A DNA stretch of 61,244 nucleotides, from contig URHD01000001.1 of NCBI GenBank assembly GCA_900547585.1, positions 1-61,244 of the forward strand, given 5' to 3'. Shown in pieces: positions 33,905 to 42,812 of the stretch. Source of the stretch: an uncultured bacterium (GTDB taxonomy: Bacteria > Cyanobacteriota > Vampirovibrionia > Gastranaerophilales > Gastranaerophilaceae). The notes below the pieces were generated by a model. It did not search any database. It had not been told where the DNA came from and saw only the letters and a list, made by a program, of their open reading frames with translations. The translations under genes and the position numbers were made by a program. Each line of letters begins with the position of its first letter. Position 1 is the first letter of the stretch.

Positions 33905-35614
33905 ATGGGATTACCAAAAGTAGCATATTTTTCAATGGAAATAGCAATGGACCAGTCTTTGAGTACTTATTCCGGCGGTCTCGGATTTCTTGCGGGCTCT
34001 CACATGCAGTCTGCGGGCTATCTTCAATTGCCTATTGTCGGCGTAACTATGCTGTGGTCTTATGGCTATTATAATCAGAGAATCAATGAAGAAGGAAATG
34101 TTGATGTAGCTTACATCAGAAAACACTATGACTTTTTACAAAGTGTTGACGCTTCGGTTACTGTTGACATTTTCGGCGAAAAAGTTGTTGTAAAAGCGTT
34201 CAGAGTTGACCCGAGCCTTTTTGGCACCTGCCCTGTTTACCTTTTAACAACAGACATTGAAGAAAACTCGGAATGGGCACGCTCAATATCCCACAAACTC
34301 TATGACGGAAACGAAAAAATAAGAATTGCGCAGGAAACTGTCCTAGGTGTAGGCGGTGTAAGACTTTTGCAGGCAATCAAATATGACTTTGATTGTGTTC
34401 ACATGAATGAGGGTCACGCGCTTCCTGCTGCATTTGAGCTTTTAAGACAGTACAACGGCGACCTCAATCAGGTAAAAAGGAAAGTTGTATTCACTACACA
34501 CACACCGGTTGCGGCAGGTAACGAAGTTCACTGGGTTGATACGCTTCTTGAGGGTGGATTCTTTGCCGGATGCTCCAGAGAACGCGCTGTTGAGCTCGGT
34601 GGTGAGCATTTCTCGCTTACAGTTGCAGCATTGAGAATGAGCCGTATTGCAAACGCCGTATCTCAGCTCCACGGGCTCGTTTCCAACAAAATGTGGTCCT
34701 GGGTTGAAGGCAGATGCCCCATCAGAGCGATTACAAATGCCGTAAACCTTCACTACTGGCAGGATGAGCGAATTGCAAAAGCACAAACACTTGAAGATTT
34801 GCTCAATGCAAAAATCGAGATGAAAAAAGAAGTTTTCAGCTATATTGCAAACACAACCGGCAAAAGATTTGACCCGAATGTGCTCACAATTACCTGGGCA
34901 AGAAGATTTGCTGATTACAAACGTGCATGGCTCATCTTTATGGACATGGACAGAATCCTCAAACTCTTGAATGCGGACAAAGTTCAGCTGATTTTTGCAG
35001 GAAAATTCCATCCGGATGACGCAATGGGACGTGAAATGTTTAATAACATTCTTCACAAATCTTACAATATCAAAAATGTTGCGGTTCTTGCCGGTTACGA
35101 GCTTGAACTGAGCGCAAAATTGAAAAGAGCTACCGATGTATGGCTAAACACCCCCATCAGACCGCTTGAAGCTTCCGGTACATCCGGCATGTCAGCGAAT
35201 ATGAACGGTGCGCTTCACCTTTCTATCTATGATGGATGGACAGTTGAGGGCACTTTCCCGGGAATCAACGGCTACACGGTTGAATATCCGGGTCTTGATG
35301 ATGATATTCCTTGGGAAGAAAGACATTGGAAAGATCATGACTGCATTATGGACATCATCGAAAACCAGATTATCCCGACATACTACGACAACAAGCTCGA
35401 ATGGGCGAGAATGATGAGACAGGCTGTCAGAACTGCAGAAGCTTACTTCAACTCTGACAGAATGGTTATTGAATACTTTAACAGAATTTACAAGCCGATT
35501 GCGCATGAAAGTGCAAAAGAAGGCGGCTTAAATCCTGACGCTTCAATGACTTCTGATCCGTCAGCACACGAAAATCCGAATATGGATGCCTGGACTTATT
35601 CAAACATCAAGTAA
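33905..35614 (+). CDS. glgP: Alpha-glucan phosphorylase (GT35, short type)
   Basis: PLP-dependent phosphorylase releasing glucose-1-phosphate from glycogen or maltodextrin; 569 aa, the short form rather than the ~800 aa classical enzyme. N-terminus VAYFSMEIAMDQSLSTYSGGLGFLAGSH; HMNEGHALPA; TTHTPVAAGNEVH; catalytic FADYKRAW; GTSGMSANMNGALHLSIYDGWTVEG, which carries the PLP/phosphate-binding block. It is followed by a terminator. No other glycogen gene is in the window. Gene symbol glgP is by family analogy. Confidence 0.88.
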   Translation: MGLPKVAYFSMEIAMDQSLSTYSGGLGFLAGSHMQSAGYLQLPIVGVTMLWSYGYYNQRINEEGNVDVAYIRKHYDFLQSVDASVTVDIFGEKVVVKAFRVDPSLFGTCPVYLLTTDIEENSEWARSISHKLYDGNEKIRIAQETVLGVGGVRLLQAIKYDFDCVHMNEGHALPAAFELLRQYNGDLNQVKRKVVFTTHTPVAAGNEVHWVDTLLEGGFFAGCSRERAVELGGEHFSLTVAALRMSRIANAVSQLHGLVSNKMWSWVEGRCPIRAITNAVNLHYWQDERIAKAQTLEDLLNAKIEMKKEVFSYIANTTGKRFDPNVLTITWARRFADYKRAWLIFMDMDRILKLLNADKVQLIFAGKFHPDDAMGREMFNNILHKSYNIKNVAVLAGYELELSAKLKRATDVWLNTPIRPLEASGTSGMSANMNGALHLSIYDGWTVEGTFPGINGYTVEYPGLDDDIPWEERHWKDHDCIMDIIENQIIPTYYDNKLEWARMMRQAVRTAEAYFNSDRMVIEYFNRIYKPIAHESAKEGGLNPDASMTSDPSAHENPNMDAWTYSNIK

Positions 35615-35630
35615 GTTAAAAGGGTTTATT

Positions 35631-35660
35631 AAAAAAGAGGGCTTTTTAGTCCTCTTTTTT
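35631..35660 (+). terminator. Rho-independent terminator after glgP
   Basis: AAAAAAGAGG - 10 nt loop - CCTCTTTTTT with T-run. Confidence 0.8.
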
Positions 35661-35681
35661 GTTTTTATTGTGAGTTTGTGC

Positions 35682-35807
35682 GTAAATTAGCAGGAAATAT
35701 TCTTCTTCGTTCTGATTCCCCCGGGGATTCAGAACAAAAAGATAAAATTCACCATTATACGAGCCTTCCTCCATAGTCACTGCGAAGAATATTTCCTGCT
35801 AATTTAC
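35682..35807 (-). repeat. Structured element copy 1 (24 bp perfect stem, 78 nt core)
   Basis: Arms 35682-35705 and 35784-35807 are a perfect 24 bp inverted repeat (begins GTAAATTAGCAGGAAATA). The 78 nt core, read on the minus strand, starts GCAGTGACTATGGAGGAAGG and holds an inner hairpin GTTCTGA-TCCCC/GGGGA-TCAGAAC. The core matches the core of the next element while the stems are unrelated. No open frame is supported. Orientation is assigned from the core shared with copy 2. Confidence 0.75.
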
Positions 35808-35831
35808 TTTGAATGCCTTAAAATAGATAAG

Positions 35832-35950
35832 AAAATGAGCGGTATCTTATTTGGAGTGACTATGGGGGAGGGCTCATGAATCGTGGATGTAACCTTTTCA
35901 CGAATATTGCCCGGAGGAATCGGAACGGAAAATAAGATACCGCTCATTTT
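35832..35950 (+). repeat. Structured element copy 2 (21 bp perfect stem, 77 nt core)
   Basis: Arms 35832-35852 and 35930-35950 are a perfect 21 bp inverted repeat (begins AAAATGAGCGGTATCTTA). The core starts GGAGTGACTATGGGGGAGGG and ends CCCGGAGGAATCGGAACGG, aligning to the copy 1 core at almost equal length (77 versus 78). The two copies lie head-on in opposite orientation, 24 nt apart, between glgP and uvrA. No coding frame, no T-run. Confidence 0.75.
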
Positions 35951-36046
35951 TGCCCACCCCACCCCAAGCCAACCAAAACAACAAAAAATTAAAATTTGAA
36001 ACTAACATTTTCTTATGGAATAATATGGTCAAAAGAGTATCGGAAC

Positions 36047-38884
36047 ATGAATGACAAAATAATTATAAAAGGTGCAAATCAGCACAACTTAAGGAATGTG
36101 GATTTGGAACTGCCGAAAAATGAACTCATTGTTTTTACGGGAGTTTCAGGCTCGGGCAAAAGTTCGCTCGCTTTTGACACAATATTTGCAGAAGGGCAAA
36201 GACGCTACGTCGAAAGCCTTTCGACATACGCGCGCCAGTTCCTCGGACAGATGGACAAACCCGATGTCGAGTCCATTGAAGGGCTTTCTCCGGCGATTTC
36301 CATTGACCAGAAATCAACATCCAACAATCCCCGCTCAACAGTCGGCACTGTAACGGAAATCTATGATTATTTGAGGCTGCTTTTCGCCAGAATCGGCGTT
36401 CCGCACTGCCCTGAATGCGGCGACCCGATAAAACCGCAATCAATCGACGAAATTGTCGACAGAATAATGAAACTCCCCGAGGGCACAAAAATCCAGATTA
36501 TAGCGCCAGTCGTAAGAGGCAAAAAAGGCGAATTTGTTTCATTGATAAACGAACTCAAGCAGGACGGCTTTGTTCGCGTCAGAATTGACAACGAAATTTA
36601 CAACCTTGACGAAATAGATGTAAAAGAAATCGAACTAAAAAAGACCCAGAAACACAATATCGACGTTATTGTCGATAGAATTGTGGTAAAAGAAAGCGCA
36701 AAATCCAGAATCGCTGATTCTGCGCAAACCGCGCTCCAGAGGGCAAACGGGCTCATGTCGGTTGACGTTGTCGGGCAAAAAGAGATGATTTTTAGCGAGA
36801 AACTCGCCTGCCCGAAATGCGGCTTGAGTTTTGAGGAACTTGCACCGCGAATTTTCAGTTTTAACAGCCCGTATGGCGCCTGCCCGAAATGCTCGGGGCT
36901 TGGCGCGGATTTTGTGATTGACCCGAACCTTGTTGTGCCTGACCGTAGAAAATCTCTCAAAGAAGGGGCAATTTACCCGTGGAGCAAAACCTCAACTTCT
37001 TACTATGATGACCTTTTGAGCTCTGTTTGCGCACATTACGGCATTGATATGAACAAACCGTTTGAAGATTTGAGCAAAGAAGAACAAAAAATCATACTTT
37101 ACGGCTCGGGCAGCGATTTATTGGATATACGCGTAAAAGAATTCGGCACCCATCGCTACAAAACCAGAAAAATGCGGTTTTGTGGGGTAATTCCGTTTCT
37201 TGAAAAAAGATACAACGATTCCTCAGGCGAATACTGGCGTGAAGAAATCCAAAAATACATGGTTACAACCCCTTGTCCTGATTGCAAAGGCGCTAGATTG
37301 AAACCATTTGCTTTAGCAGTGACTGTAAGGGGTAAAAACATCTTTGAGGTGTGCAATATGCCTATTTCAGAGAGCTTCGAATTCTTTTCATCGCTTTTTC
37401 TCGAACTTTCTGATTTTGAAATGGAAATTGCAAAACAGATTCTTGAAGAAATCAGAGCCCGTTTGAAGTTTTTGATTGATGTCGGGCTCGGATATCTTGA
37501 TTTAAGCCGTATGGCAGGGACACTTTCCGGCGGCGAAGCGCAGAGAATCAGGCTTGCAACCCAAATTGGAAGCGGATTGTCAGGCGTTTTGTACGTTCTT
37601 GATGAGCCGTCAATCGGTCTGCATCAGCGTGACAATGATAAATTAATAAAAACCCTTTTAAACATGCGAAACCTTGGAAATACGCTCATTGTGGTTGAAC
37701 ACGACGAAGACACAATGCGAAATGCTGATTATATCGTGGATATCGGCCCGAGAGCAGGCGTTCATGGAGGAAAAATCGTCGCAAAAGGCACGCTTGAAGA
37801 CATAAAAAAATCAAAAGAATCCATAACCGGCAAGTATTTGAGTGGTGAAAAGGTTATTCCCGTGCCCCAAAAACGCCGCGAGGGCAACGGAAACTTCCTG
37901 CAAATCAAAAATGCTCACCTTAACAACCTAAAAAATATCTCACTTGATATTCCGCTTGGCAAAGTTGTTGCGATTACAGGCGTGTCAGGCTCGGGAAAAT
38001 CGTCTTTGATGATTGATTTGATTAGAGAGTATGCGCTGCACGAATTAAGGGGCAACAAACCAAAACCTCAGGGCGTTGACGAGATTCTTGGCTTTGAAAA
38101 TATCGACAAAATCATTGATATTGACCAGTCGCCCATCGGCAGAACCCCGCGTTCCAATCCGGCGACATATACGGACGTTTTCAGCCACATCCGTGACCTT
38201 TACGCAAAAACAAACGAGTCAAAAATGCGCGGTTATCAGCCCGGACGTTTCAGTTTTAACGTAAAAGGCGGGCGCTGCGAGGCTTGCAAGGGCGATGGCG
38301 TAATAAAAATCGAAATGAACTTTTTATCGGACGTTTATGTAAAATGCGATGTCTGCAAAGGCAAGCGCTACAACCGCGAAACCCTTGAAGTCAAATACAA
38401 AGGCGCTACAATCTCTGATGTGCTTGAAATGACGGTCGCAGAAGCCTATGTGTTCTTCGAAAACATTCCTAAGATAAAATCCCGCCTAAAAACGCTTTAT
38501 GATGTCGGATTAGGCTACATAAAGCTCGGTCAGAGCGCAACAACCCTCTCTGGCGGCGAAGCCCAGCGAATAAAACTCGCCTCCGAGCTGAATAAAAAAG
38601 CAACAGGGCGCACTCTTTACCTTTTGGACGAGCCGTCTGTCGGTTTGCACTGGTATGACCTCGACAAGCTTATTAAAATCATCAACAAGCTTGCTGATTC
38701 GGGAAATACGATACTTATTATTGAACATAACCTTGATTTAATAAAAATTGCCGACCATATTATCGACCTTGGTCCCGAGGGCGGAAATGCAGGTGGACAG
38801 GTTGTTTTTCAGGGCACTCCGGAAGAAATAATCAAATGTCCCGATTCATACACCGGTCAGTATTTAAAAGGAATGTTAAATTAA
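36047..38884 (+). CDS. uvrA: UvrA, excinuclease ABC subunit A
   Basis: Damage-recognition ATPase of nucleotide excision repair, 945 aa. Two ABC modules: Walker A TGVSGSGKSSLAF and TGVSGSGKSSLMI; signatures LSGGEAQRIRLA and LSGGEAQRIKLA; Walker B YVLDEPSIGLH and YLLDEPSVGLH. Zinc-binding CPEC, CPKC and CEACKGDG...CDVCKGKRY pairs are intact. The ATG at 36047 gives the standard N-terminus (MNDKIIIKGANQHNLRN); the frame upstream is leader. uvrB and uvrC are not in the window. Confidence 0.97.
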   Translation: MNDKIIIKGANQHNLRNVDLELPKNELIVFTGVSGSGKSSLAFDTIFAEGQRRYVESLSTYARQFLGQMDKPDVESIEGLSPAISIDQKSTSNNPRSTVGTVTEIYDYLRLLFARIGVPHCPECGDPIKPQSIDEIVDRIMKLPEGTKIQIIAPVVRGKKGEFVSLINELKQDGFVRVRIDNEIYNLDEIDVKEIELKKTQKHNIDVIVDRIVVKESAKSRIADSAQTALQRANGLMSVDVVGQKEMIFSEKLACPKCGLSFEELAPRIFSFNSPYGACPKCSGLGADFVIDPNLVVPDRRKSLKEGAIYPWSKTSTSYYDDLLSSVCAHYGIDMNKPFEDLSKEEQKIILYGSGSDLLDIRVKEFGTHRYKTRKMRFCGVIPFLEKRYNDSSGEYWREEIQKYMVTTPCPDCKGARLKPFALAVTVRGKNIFEVCNMPISESFEFFSSLFLELSDFEMEIAKQILEEIRARLKFLIDVGLGYLDLSRMAGTLSGGEAQRIRLATQIGSGLSGVLYVLDEPSIGLHQRDNDKLIKTLLNMRNLGNTLIVVEHDEDTMRNADYIVDIGPRAGVHGGKIVAKGTLEDIKKSKESITGKYLSGEKVIPVPQKRREGNGNFLQIKNAHLNNLKNISLDIPLGKVVAITGVSGSGKSSLMIDLIREYALHELRGNKPKPQGVDEILGFENIDKIIDIDQSPIGRTPRSNPATYTDVFSHIRDLYAKTNESKMRGYQPGRFSFNVKGGRCEACKGDGVIKIEMNFLSDVYVKCDVCKGKRYNRETLEVKYKGATISDVLEMTVAEAYVFFENIPKIKSRLKTLYDVGLGYIKLGQSATTLSGGEAQRIKLASELNKKATGRTLYLLDEPSVGLHWYDLDKLIKIINKLADSGNTILIIEHNLDLIKIADHIIDLGPEGGNAGGQVVFQGTPEEIIKCPDSYTGQYLKGMLN

Positions 38885-38911
38885 CCCCGCAAACTATCAT
38901 CAGGAGCCGAA

Positions 38912-39838
38912 ATGAGAAGAAAAGCTGTCGGAATATTAAATGGTGCCATTGCTGCGGCAAGCTACGGAACAAATCCGCTTTTTGCGCTGCCTTTATTTGC
39001 TGCGGGGGTGGGGGTGAACTCCGTACTTTTTTACAGATATGCGATTGCTGTTATGATTTACGGAATCTGGTTGAAATTCGTTAAAAAAGTATCTTTAAAA
39101 ATAACTCAAAAAGAGTTTTTTCCGCTTTTCTTTTTGTCAATGCTTTTTTCGTTTTCATCTTTGACGCTTTTTCAGGCTTTTAATTACATTGCCGCCGGAA
39201 TTGCATGCACGATTTTGTTTATTTATCCCGTCATTGTTGCAATTATAATGGCGATATTTTTCAAAGAAAAAATAACCAAAACCGTTATAAGCGCGATTTT
39301 ACTTACCTCTTTTGGAATTATACTTCTTTACAACGGCAAAGACGGCGTAACGCTTAATCTTCAAGGTGTTTTACTTGTGCTTTTATCCGCGCTTTTGTAT
39401 GCACTTTATATTGTTGGCGTCAAAAACATAAAGCCAGTAAAACACATAAAACCGGACAAATTGAGCTTTTACATAATGTTTTTCGGGCTTTCTGTTTACA
39501 TTTACAACATCAAGTCTTTCACAAATCTTCAGGTTCCCGAGAATCCGCTTTTATGGCTTTTTGCAATTGCTCTGGCGATTTTTCCGACCATTATTTCGCT
39601 CGAAACAATTACCGTATCAATAAAACTCGTAGGTTCTACGATAACAGCCATTCTCGGCGCTCTGGAGCCTTTGACTGCTATATTTTTTGGCGTGGTTTTC
39701 TTTCATGAGGAACTTACGCCAAGGATAATAGCAGGGGTTGCTCTGATTTTAGCGGGAGTAATTTTGATAGTTCTTCGAAAAACTCACAAAACTCCGCACA
39801 CAGCCAATAATTCGCAAAAAACCGGTTTTAGTGCGTAA
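38912..39838 (+). CDS. EamA-family (DMT) membrane transporter
   Basis: 308 aa, ten predicted helices in two EamA repeats, beginning GILNGAIAAASYGTNPLFALP and ending with a polar tail (RKTHKTPHTANNSQ). The second repeat contains EPLTAIFFGVVFFHEELTP, a typical EamA end. Such proteins export metabolites or amino acids; the substrate is unknown. GGAG precedes the ATG. The stop overlaps the convergent SMR gene by 11 bases. Confidence 0.85.
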   Translation: MRRKAVGILNGAIAAASYGTNPLFALPLFAAGVGVNSVLFYRYAIAVMIYGIWLKFVKKVSLKITQKEFFPLFFLSMLFSFSSLTLFQAFNYIAAGIACTILFIYPVIVAIIMAIFFKEKITKTVISAILLTSFGIILLYNGKDGVTLNLQGVLLVLLSALLYALYIVGVKNIKPVKHIKPDKLSFYIMFFGLSVYIYNIKSFTNLQVPENPLLWLFAIALAIFPTIISLETITVSIKLVGSTITAILGALEPLTAIFFGVVFFHEELTPRIIAGVALILAGVILIVLRKTHKTPHTANNSQKTGFSA

Positions 39839-40145
39839 TCAGTTTTAGACCAACAATTCCGCTAACAATAAACCCGATACAAATAAGCCTTAATATCGTA
39901 ACAGGTTCTTTAAATAAAATTATTCCGAAAACAACTGTTCCGATGGTTCCTATACCTGTCCAGATTACATATGCGGTGCCCAGAGGCAATTGTTTCAGCG
40001 CAAGTGCCAGAAAATAAAAGCTAAAAATCATGCACGCAACAGTGAAGATTGCAGGTGTGAGTTTTGTGAATCCATGTGAAAATTTTAGCCCCACAGCCCA
40101 GCTAATTTCCAGTAGGCCGGCGATAAACAAGAAAATCCAATGCAT
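39828..40145 (-). CDS. gdx: SMR-family guanidinium exporter (Gdx)
   Basis: Small multidrug-resistance type exporter, 105 aa, four helices. The conserved TM1 Glu is present in IAGLLEISWAVGLKFSHG, then AYVIWTGIGTIGTVVFGIILFKEP. A guanidine-I (ykkC) riboswitch precedes it, so the physiological substrate is very likely guanidinium (the Gdx/SugE subgroup) rather than drugs. AGGAG precedes the ATG at 40145. Protonation of the TM1 Glu drives proton-coupled antiport in this family. Confidence 0.9.
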   Translation of the reverse strand: MHWIFLFIAGLLEISWAVGLKFSHGFTKLTPAIFTVACMIFSFYFLALALKQLPLGTAYVIWTGIGTIGTVVFGIILFKEPVTILRLICIGFIVSGIVGLKLITH

Positions 40146-40163
40146 TTTGTTCTCCTTTCATTG

Positions 40164-40285
40164 CTAAAAAGCCAGAAAGAAATCTTTTACAATTTCTCCC
40201 TGGCTTTTATCCTTCCGTGTACTTTTAAAACTTAAAAGCGTTTTCTCTCGGACCAGTCCAAATCTATTGCGGAACCCTAGAAAAC
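40164..40285 (-). promoter_or_regulatory. Guanidine-I (ykkC) riboswitch with overlapping terminator
   Basis: On the minus strand the leader reads CTAGGGTTCCG, GGACTGGTCCGAGAGAAA, ACACGG and GATAAAAGCCAGGGAGA, the conserved ykkC blocks in order. AAAGCCAGGGAGAAAT can alternatively pair with ATTTCTTTCTGGCTTTTT, forming a T-run terminator (40166-40209) that uses the aptamer 3' block. Guanidine binding should therefore prevent termination and switch on the Gdx exporter. The first block overlaps the stop of the broken gene next to it. Confidence 0.93.
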
Positions 40286-40691
40286 TTTCTTATTCAATTT
40301 AAAAATATAATAAGTTAAAATCCTTAATTCTTCAATAGGGCGATAAATAGCATCTGTATTTTCGGGTAATTTTTGCAAAGGGCGTGTTTTAAAAGTATTT
40401 TTTTCTGGAACAACGATTCCCTTTTCAGGATGAGCAAGGTCATATTTTCGCTAATGTTCAATAAGTCTGGTCTAAATCGACTTTCCCTGCCTCAACAAAA
40501 AGTTTTACTGTTTCATAGTCCTTTTTATTAACAAGATAATAAATAAACTGTGGATGGCTGCTTGCCGTCAACAACCTTTCCGCGAGCTTATCCGAAGCTT
40601 CATCCGGAGAAAGTGCGTTTACCGGCGGAATAAAAGCAGTTAGAATGACTAAAACAACCCCAAAATTTTTTATTAGTTTAAAATGATGCAT
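40277..40691 (-). pseudogene. Broken gene for a small exported, possibly ankyrin-like protein
   Basis: An ATG at 40691 opens 77 codons: a signal peptide (MHHFKLIKNFGVVLVILTAFIPPVNA) and LTASSHPQFIYYLVNKKDYETVKLFVEAGKVDLDQTY, the last part like an ankyrin-repeat helix pair, then TGA. In another frame the sequence continues coherently for ~55 codons (KYDLAHPEKGIVVPEKN ... EELRILTYYIFKLNKKVF) to a TAG at 40277 that overlaps the riboswitch. A TAG and a frameshift separate the parts, so I read it as a degraded gene; the N-terminal ORF alone could still be made. Confidence 0.55.
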
Positions 40692-40711
40692 AAAACCCTA
40701 TAAAAAAATTT

Positions 40712-40783
40712 GCGTCACCCGCGATTCGAACGCGGGACCTATCCCTTAAAAGGGGAGTGCTCTACCTGCTGAGCTAGTGACGC
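40712..40783 (-). tRNA. tRNA-Lys (anticodon TTT)
   Basis: 72 nt cloverleaf: acceptor GCGTCAC/GTGACGC, D-stem GCTC/GAGC, anticodon loop CTTTTAA, T-arm CCGCG-TTCGAAT-CGCGG. CCA is not encoded. Confidence 0.95.
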
Positions 40784-40901
40784 AAATTCTATTAAATTTT
40801 CAATTTTTACTGCCAAAACCAACTATTTTTAAAATCTATCAGTTCCGACTGCTTATATAACATAGCAAGAACATACTTTTACGTCAATAATCTTTTTTAA
40901 A

Positions 40902-42188
40902 TTATTTTGTAAAGATTGTCTGCTCCCTGTCAGGCCCGACGCTAATAATCGAAATCGGCACGCCCATAAGTGATTCCAGACGTTTGAGATATTTTTTTGC
41001 ATTCTCAGGAAGTTCTCCATAAGTTTTGATTTTTGAAATATCTGTCCTCCAGCCGGCATGGGTTTCGTAAACAGGCTCTAAAAATTTATGAAGATTAACA
41101 TTTGTCGGGTAGAATTCATAAATATCACCGTTTCTTTTATCTTTATATGCTGTACAAACTTTTATTTCATCAAAAGTATCAAAAACATCCAGTTTCGTAA
41201 CCGCCATTGAGGTAAGTCCGCTTACGAGCACGCCGTATTTAGCAACAACAGCATCAAACCATCCGGTTCTTCTGGGTCTTCCTGTTGTTGTGCCGAATTC
41301 ATGACCGATATTTCTTATTTTTTCACCGGTTTCGTCGTTTAGTTCGGTAACAAAGGGGCCCTCACCAACACGTGTGATATATGCTTTTGAAACGCCGATA
41401 ATTTCTTTTGAAACCGATGGCCCGAACCCGCTTCCGGTAAAAGCACCGCCCGCAACAGGGTTAGAACTCGTAACAAAAGGATAAGTTCCCCAGTCCACGT
41501 CGAGCATAATCCCCTGGGCGCCCTCAAAAAGTATGGATTTTTTCTCTTTCAGTATGTCATGAAAGAGTTTTTGCCAGTCATTGCATACATAAGGACGCAG
41601 AATTTCAGCATATTTTTGACAAATTTCAAGGATATTGTCCTTTGTATAGGTTTTTAGTCCGTAAATTTCTTCAAGTTCCTTGTTTTTCAAAGAAAGAATG
41701 TTCTCAAGTTTCATTTTGAGCCCGTCAATATCATATAAATCCTGAACTTTTAGCCCATGTCTTGAGACTTTATCCGTATATGTGGGGCCGATTCCTTTTT
41801 TAGTAGTGCCGATTTTTGCTCCGGTTCCCGCAGTTGCTTCGCTTTGACCGTCAATGTCTATATGATACGGCATGGTAATCGAAGCAAGAGGTGAAATTTT
41901 CAAACCTGACAAATCAACATGCTCTTTTTTCAAATTTTCGATTTCTTCATGCAGAACTTCGGGATAAATCACTGTTCCCGCGCCAATAAAGCAAATTTTA
42001 CCCCTGTAAAGAATCCCCGAGGGTATCAAATGGAATTTAAACGTTTTATTATCCGCAACAACCGTATGACCAGCATTGCAGCCGCCTTGATAGCGAATAA
42101 TTATATCAGCTTTCTGTGCAAGCAAATCCGTAATTTTAGCTTTGCCCTCATCACCCCATTGTGCACCGATAACAACTGTATTTTCCAT
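40902..42188 (-). CDS. purA: Adenylosuccinate synthetase
   Basis: GTP-dependent enzyme making adenylosuccinate from IMP and aspartate, 428 aa, normal length. N-terminal ENTVVIGAQWGDEGKAKITD, catalytic Asp and His in GAQWGDEG and QGGCNAGHTVV, plus the TTTGRPRRTGWFDAV block. The usual GDEGKGK reads GDEGKAK here: a Gly-to-Ala change in a well-conserved phosphate-binding loop, worth a check. The reaction is first of two steps from IMP to AMP. Confidence 0.96.
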   Translation of the reverse strand: MENTVVIGAQWGDEGKAKITDLLAQKADIIIRYQGGCNAGHTVVADNKTFKFHLIPSGILYRGKICFIGAGTVIYPEVLHEEIENLKKEHVDLSGLKISPLASITMPYHIDIDGQSEATAGTGAKIGTTKKGIGPTYTDKVSRHGLKVQDLYDIDGLKMKLENILSLKNKELEEIYGLKTYTKDNILEICQKYAEILRPYVCNDWQKLFHDILKEKKSILFEGAQGIMLDVDWGTYPFVTSSNPVAGGAFTGSGFGPSVSKEIIGVSKAYITRVGEGPFVTELNDETGEKIRNIGHEFGTTTGRPRRTGWFDAVVAKYGVLVSGLTSMAVTKLDVFDTFDEIKVCTAYKDKRNGDIYEFYPTNVNLHKFLEPVYETHAGWRTDISKIKTYGELPENAKKYLKRLESLMGVPISIISVGPDREQTIFTK

Positions 42189-42346
42189 TTAATTAATCCT
42201 TTTCACCTTTACTTTTTAATTATAGAACAAAAGGAACAGCTAAACTTCAGGAAGAAATGTAACGATATGTAACAAAAGTATATATTTTTGAAATAGTGAA
42301 GTTAGAATTTACGTTTATATAAATGTAAGAAGAAAAAGGGCACATT

Positions 42347-42742
42347 ATGGCATTCGCAATCGCACAATGTACACAAACTAATTTGCTGGCGACAAAGTCG
42401 GATCTTGAAATGGAAATGACCTTTCTAACTCAAGAACTTATGCAGCTGTCAATGCAATCTCAGGCTATTATAGAACAGCAGTCGCAAGAAGGTCAGTACT
42501 ATATGAGCCAGCACACTGATGAAGAGGGCGTTGTTGATACTTCAGCGATAGAATATGTAAATAGTGATGCTTTTAACAAAAAATTTGATGCACTGCTGGC
42601 GGAAATTCAGGCAAAAGAACAAAAACTTGAGGTACGAAAACAGCAGATAGAGCTAAAACAACAGGCGATATCTGCGCAGGAAGACAGCTGGCAGAAACTC
42701 GGAGACAAACACATCCAAAACGATTTCAAATACGGCAGTTAA
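42347..42742 (+). CDS. Gln-rich coiled-coil protein (131 aa), unknown function
   Basis: A 131 aa protein with a short N-terminus (MAFAIAQCTQTNLLATKSD) and a long Gln/Glu-rich helical region (LMQLSMQSQAIIEQQSQEGQ ... LLAEIQAKEQKLEVRKQQIELKQQ). No signal peptide. Such proteins are abundant in this lineage and resemble secreted small coiled coils (WXG100/FlaB-type) by size, but I see no WxG motif. Bidirectional hairpin follows. The ATG at 42347 is preceded by AAAAGGG. Confidence 0.6.
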   Translation: MAFAIAQCTQTNLLATKSDLEMEMTFLTQELMQLSMQSQAIIEQQSQEGQYYMSQHTDEEGVVDTSAIEYVNSDAFNKKFDALLAEIQAKEQKLEVRKQQIELKQQAISAQEDSWQKLGDKHIQNDFKYGS

Positions 42743-42762
42743 CCTCCGAAAAGAAGAAAATA

Positions 42763-42794
42763 AAAAAGCTCCACAGGGTATGTGGAGCTTTTTT
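42763..42794. terminator. Bidirectional Rho-independent terminator
   Basis: AAAAAAGCTCCACA - GGGTA - TGTGGAGCTTTTTT. Serves both the + coiled-coil gene and the minus HU gene. Confidence 0.85.
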
Positions 42795-42812
42795 AAGCTT
42801 ATGAAGAACTTA

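Noticed and set aside
35996..36046. Longer UvrA start at 35996
   Set aside because: The extension is AT-rich leader; the ATG at 36047 gives the family-standard N-terminus.
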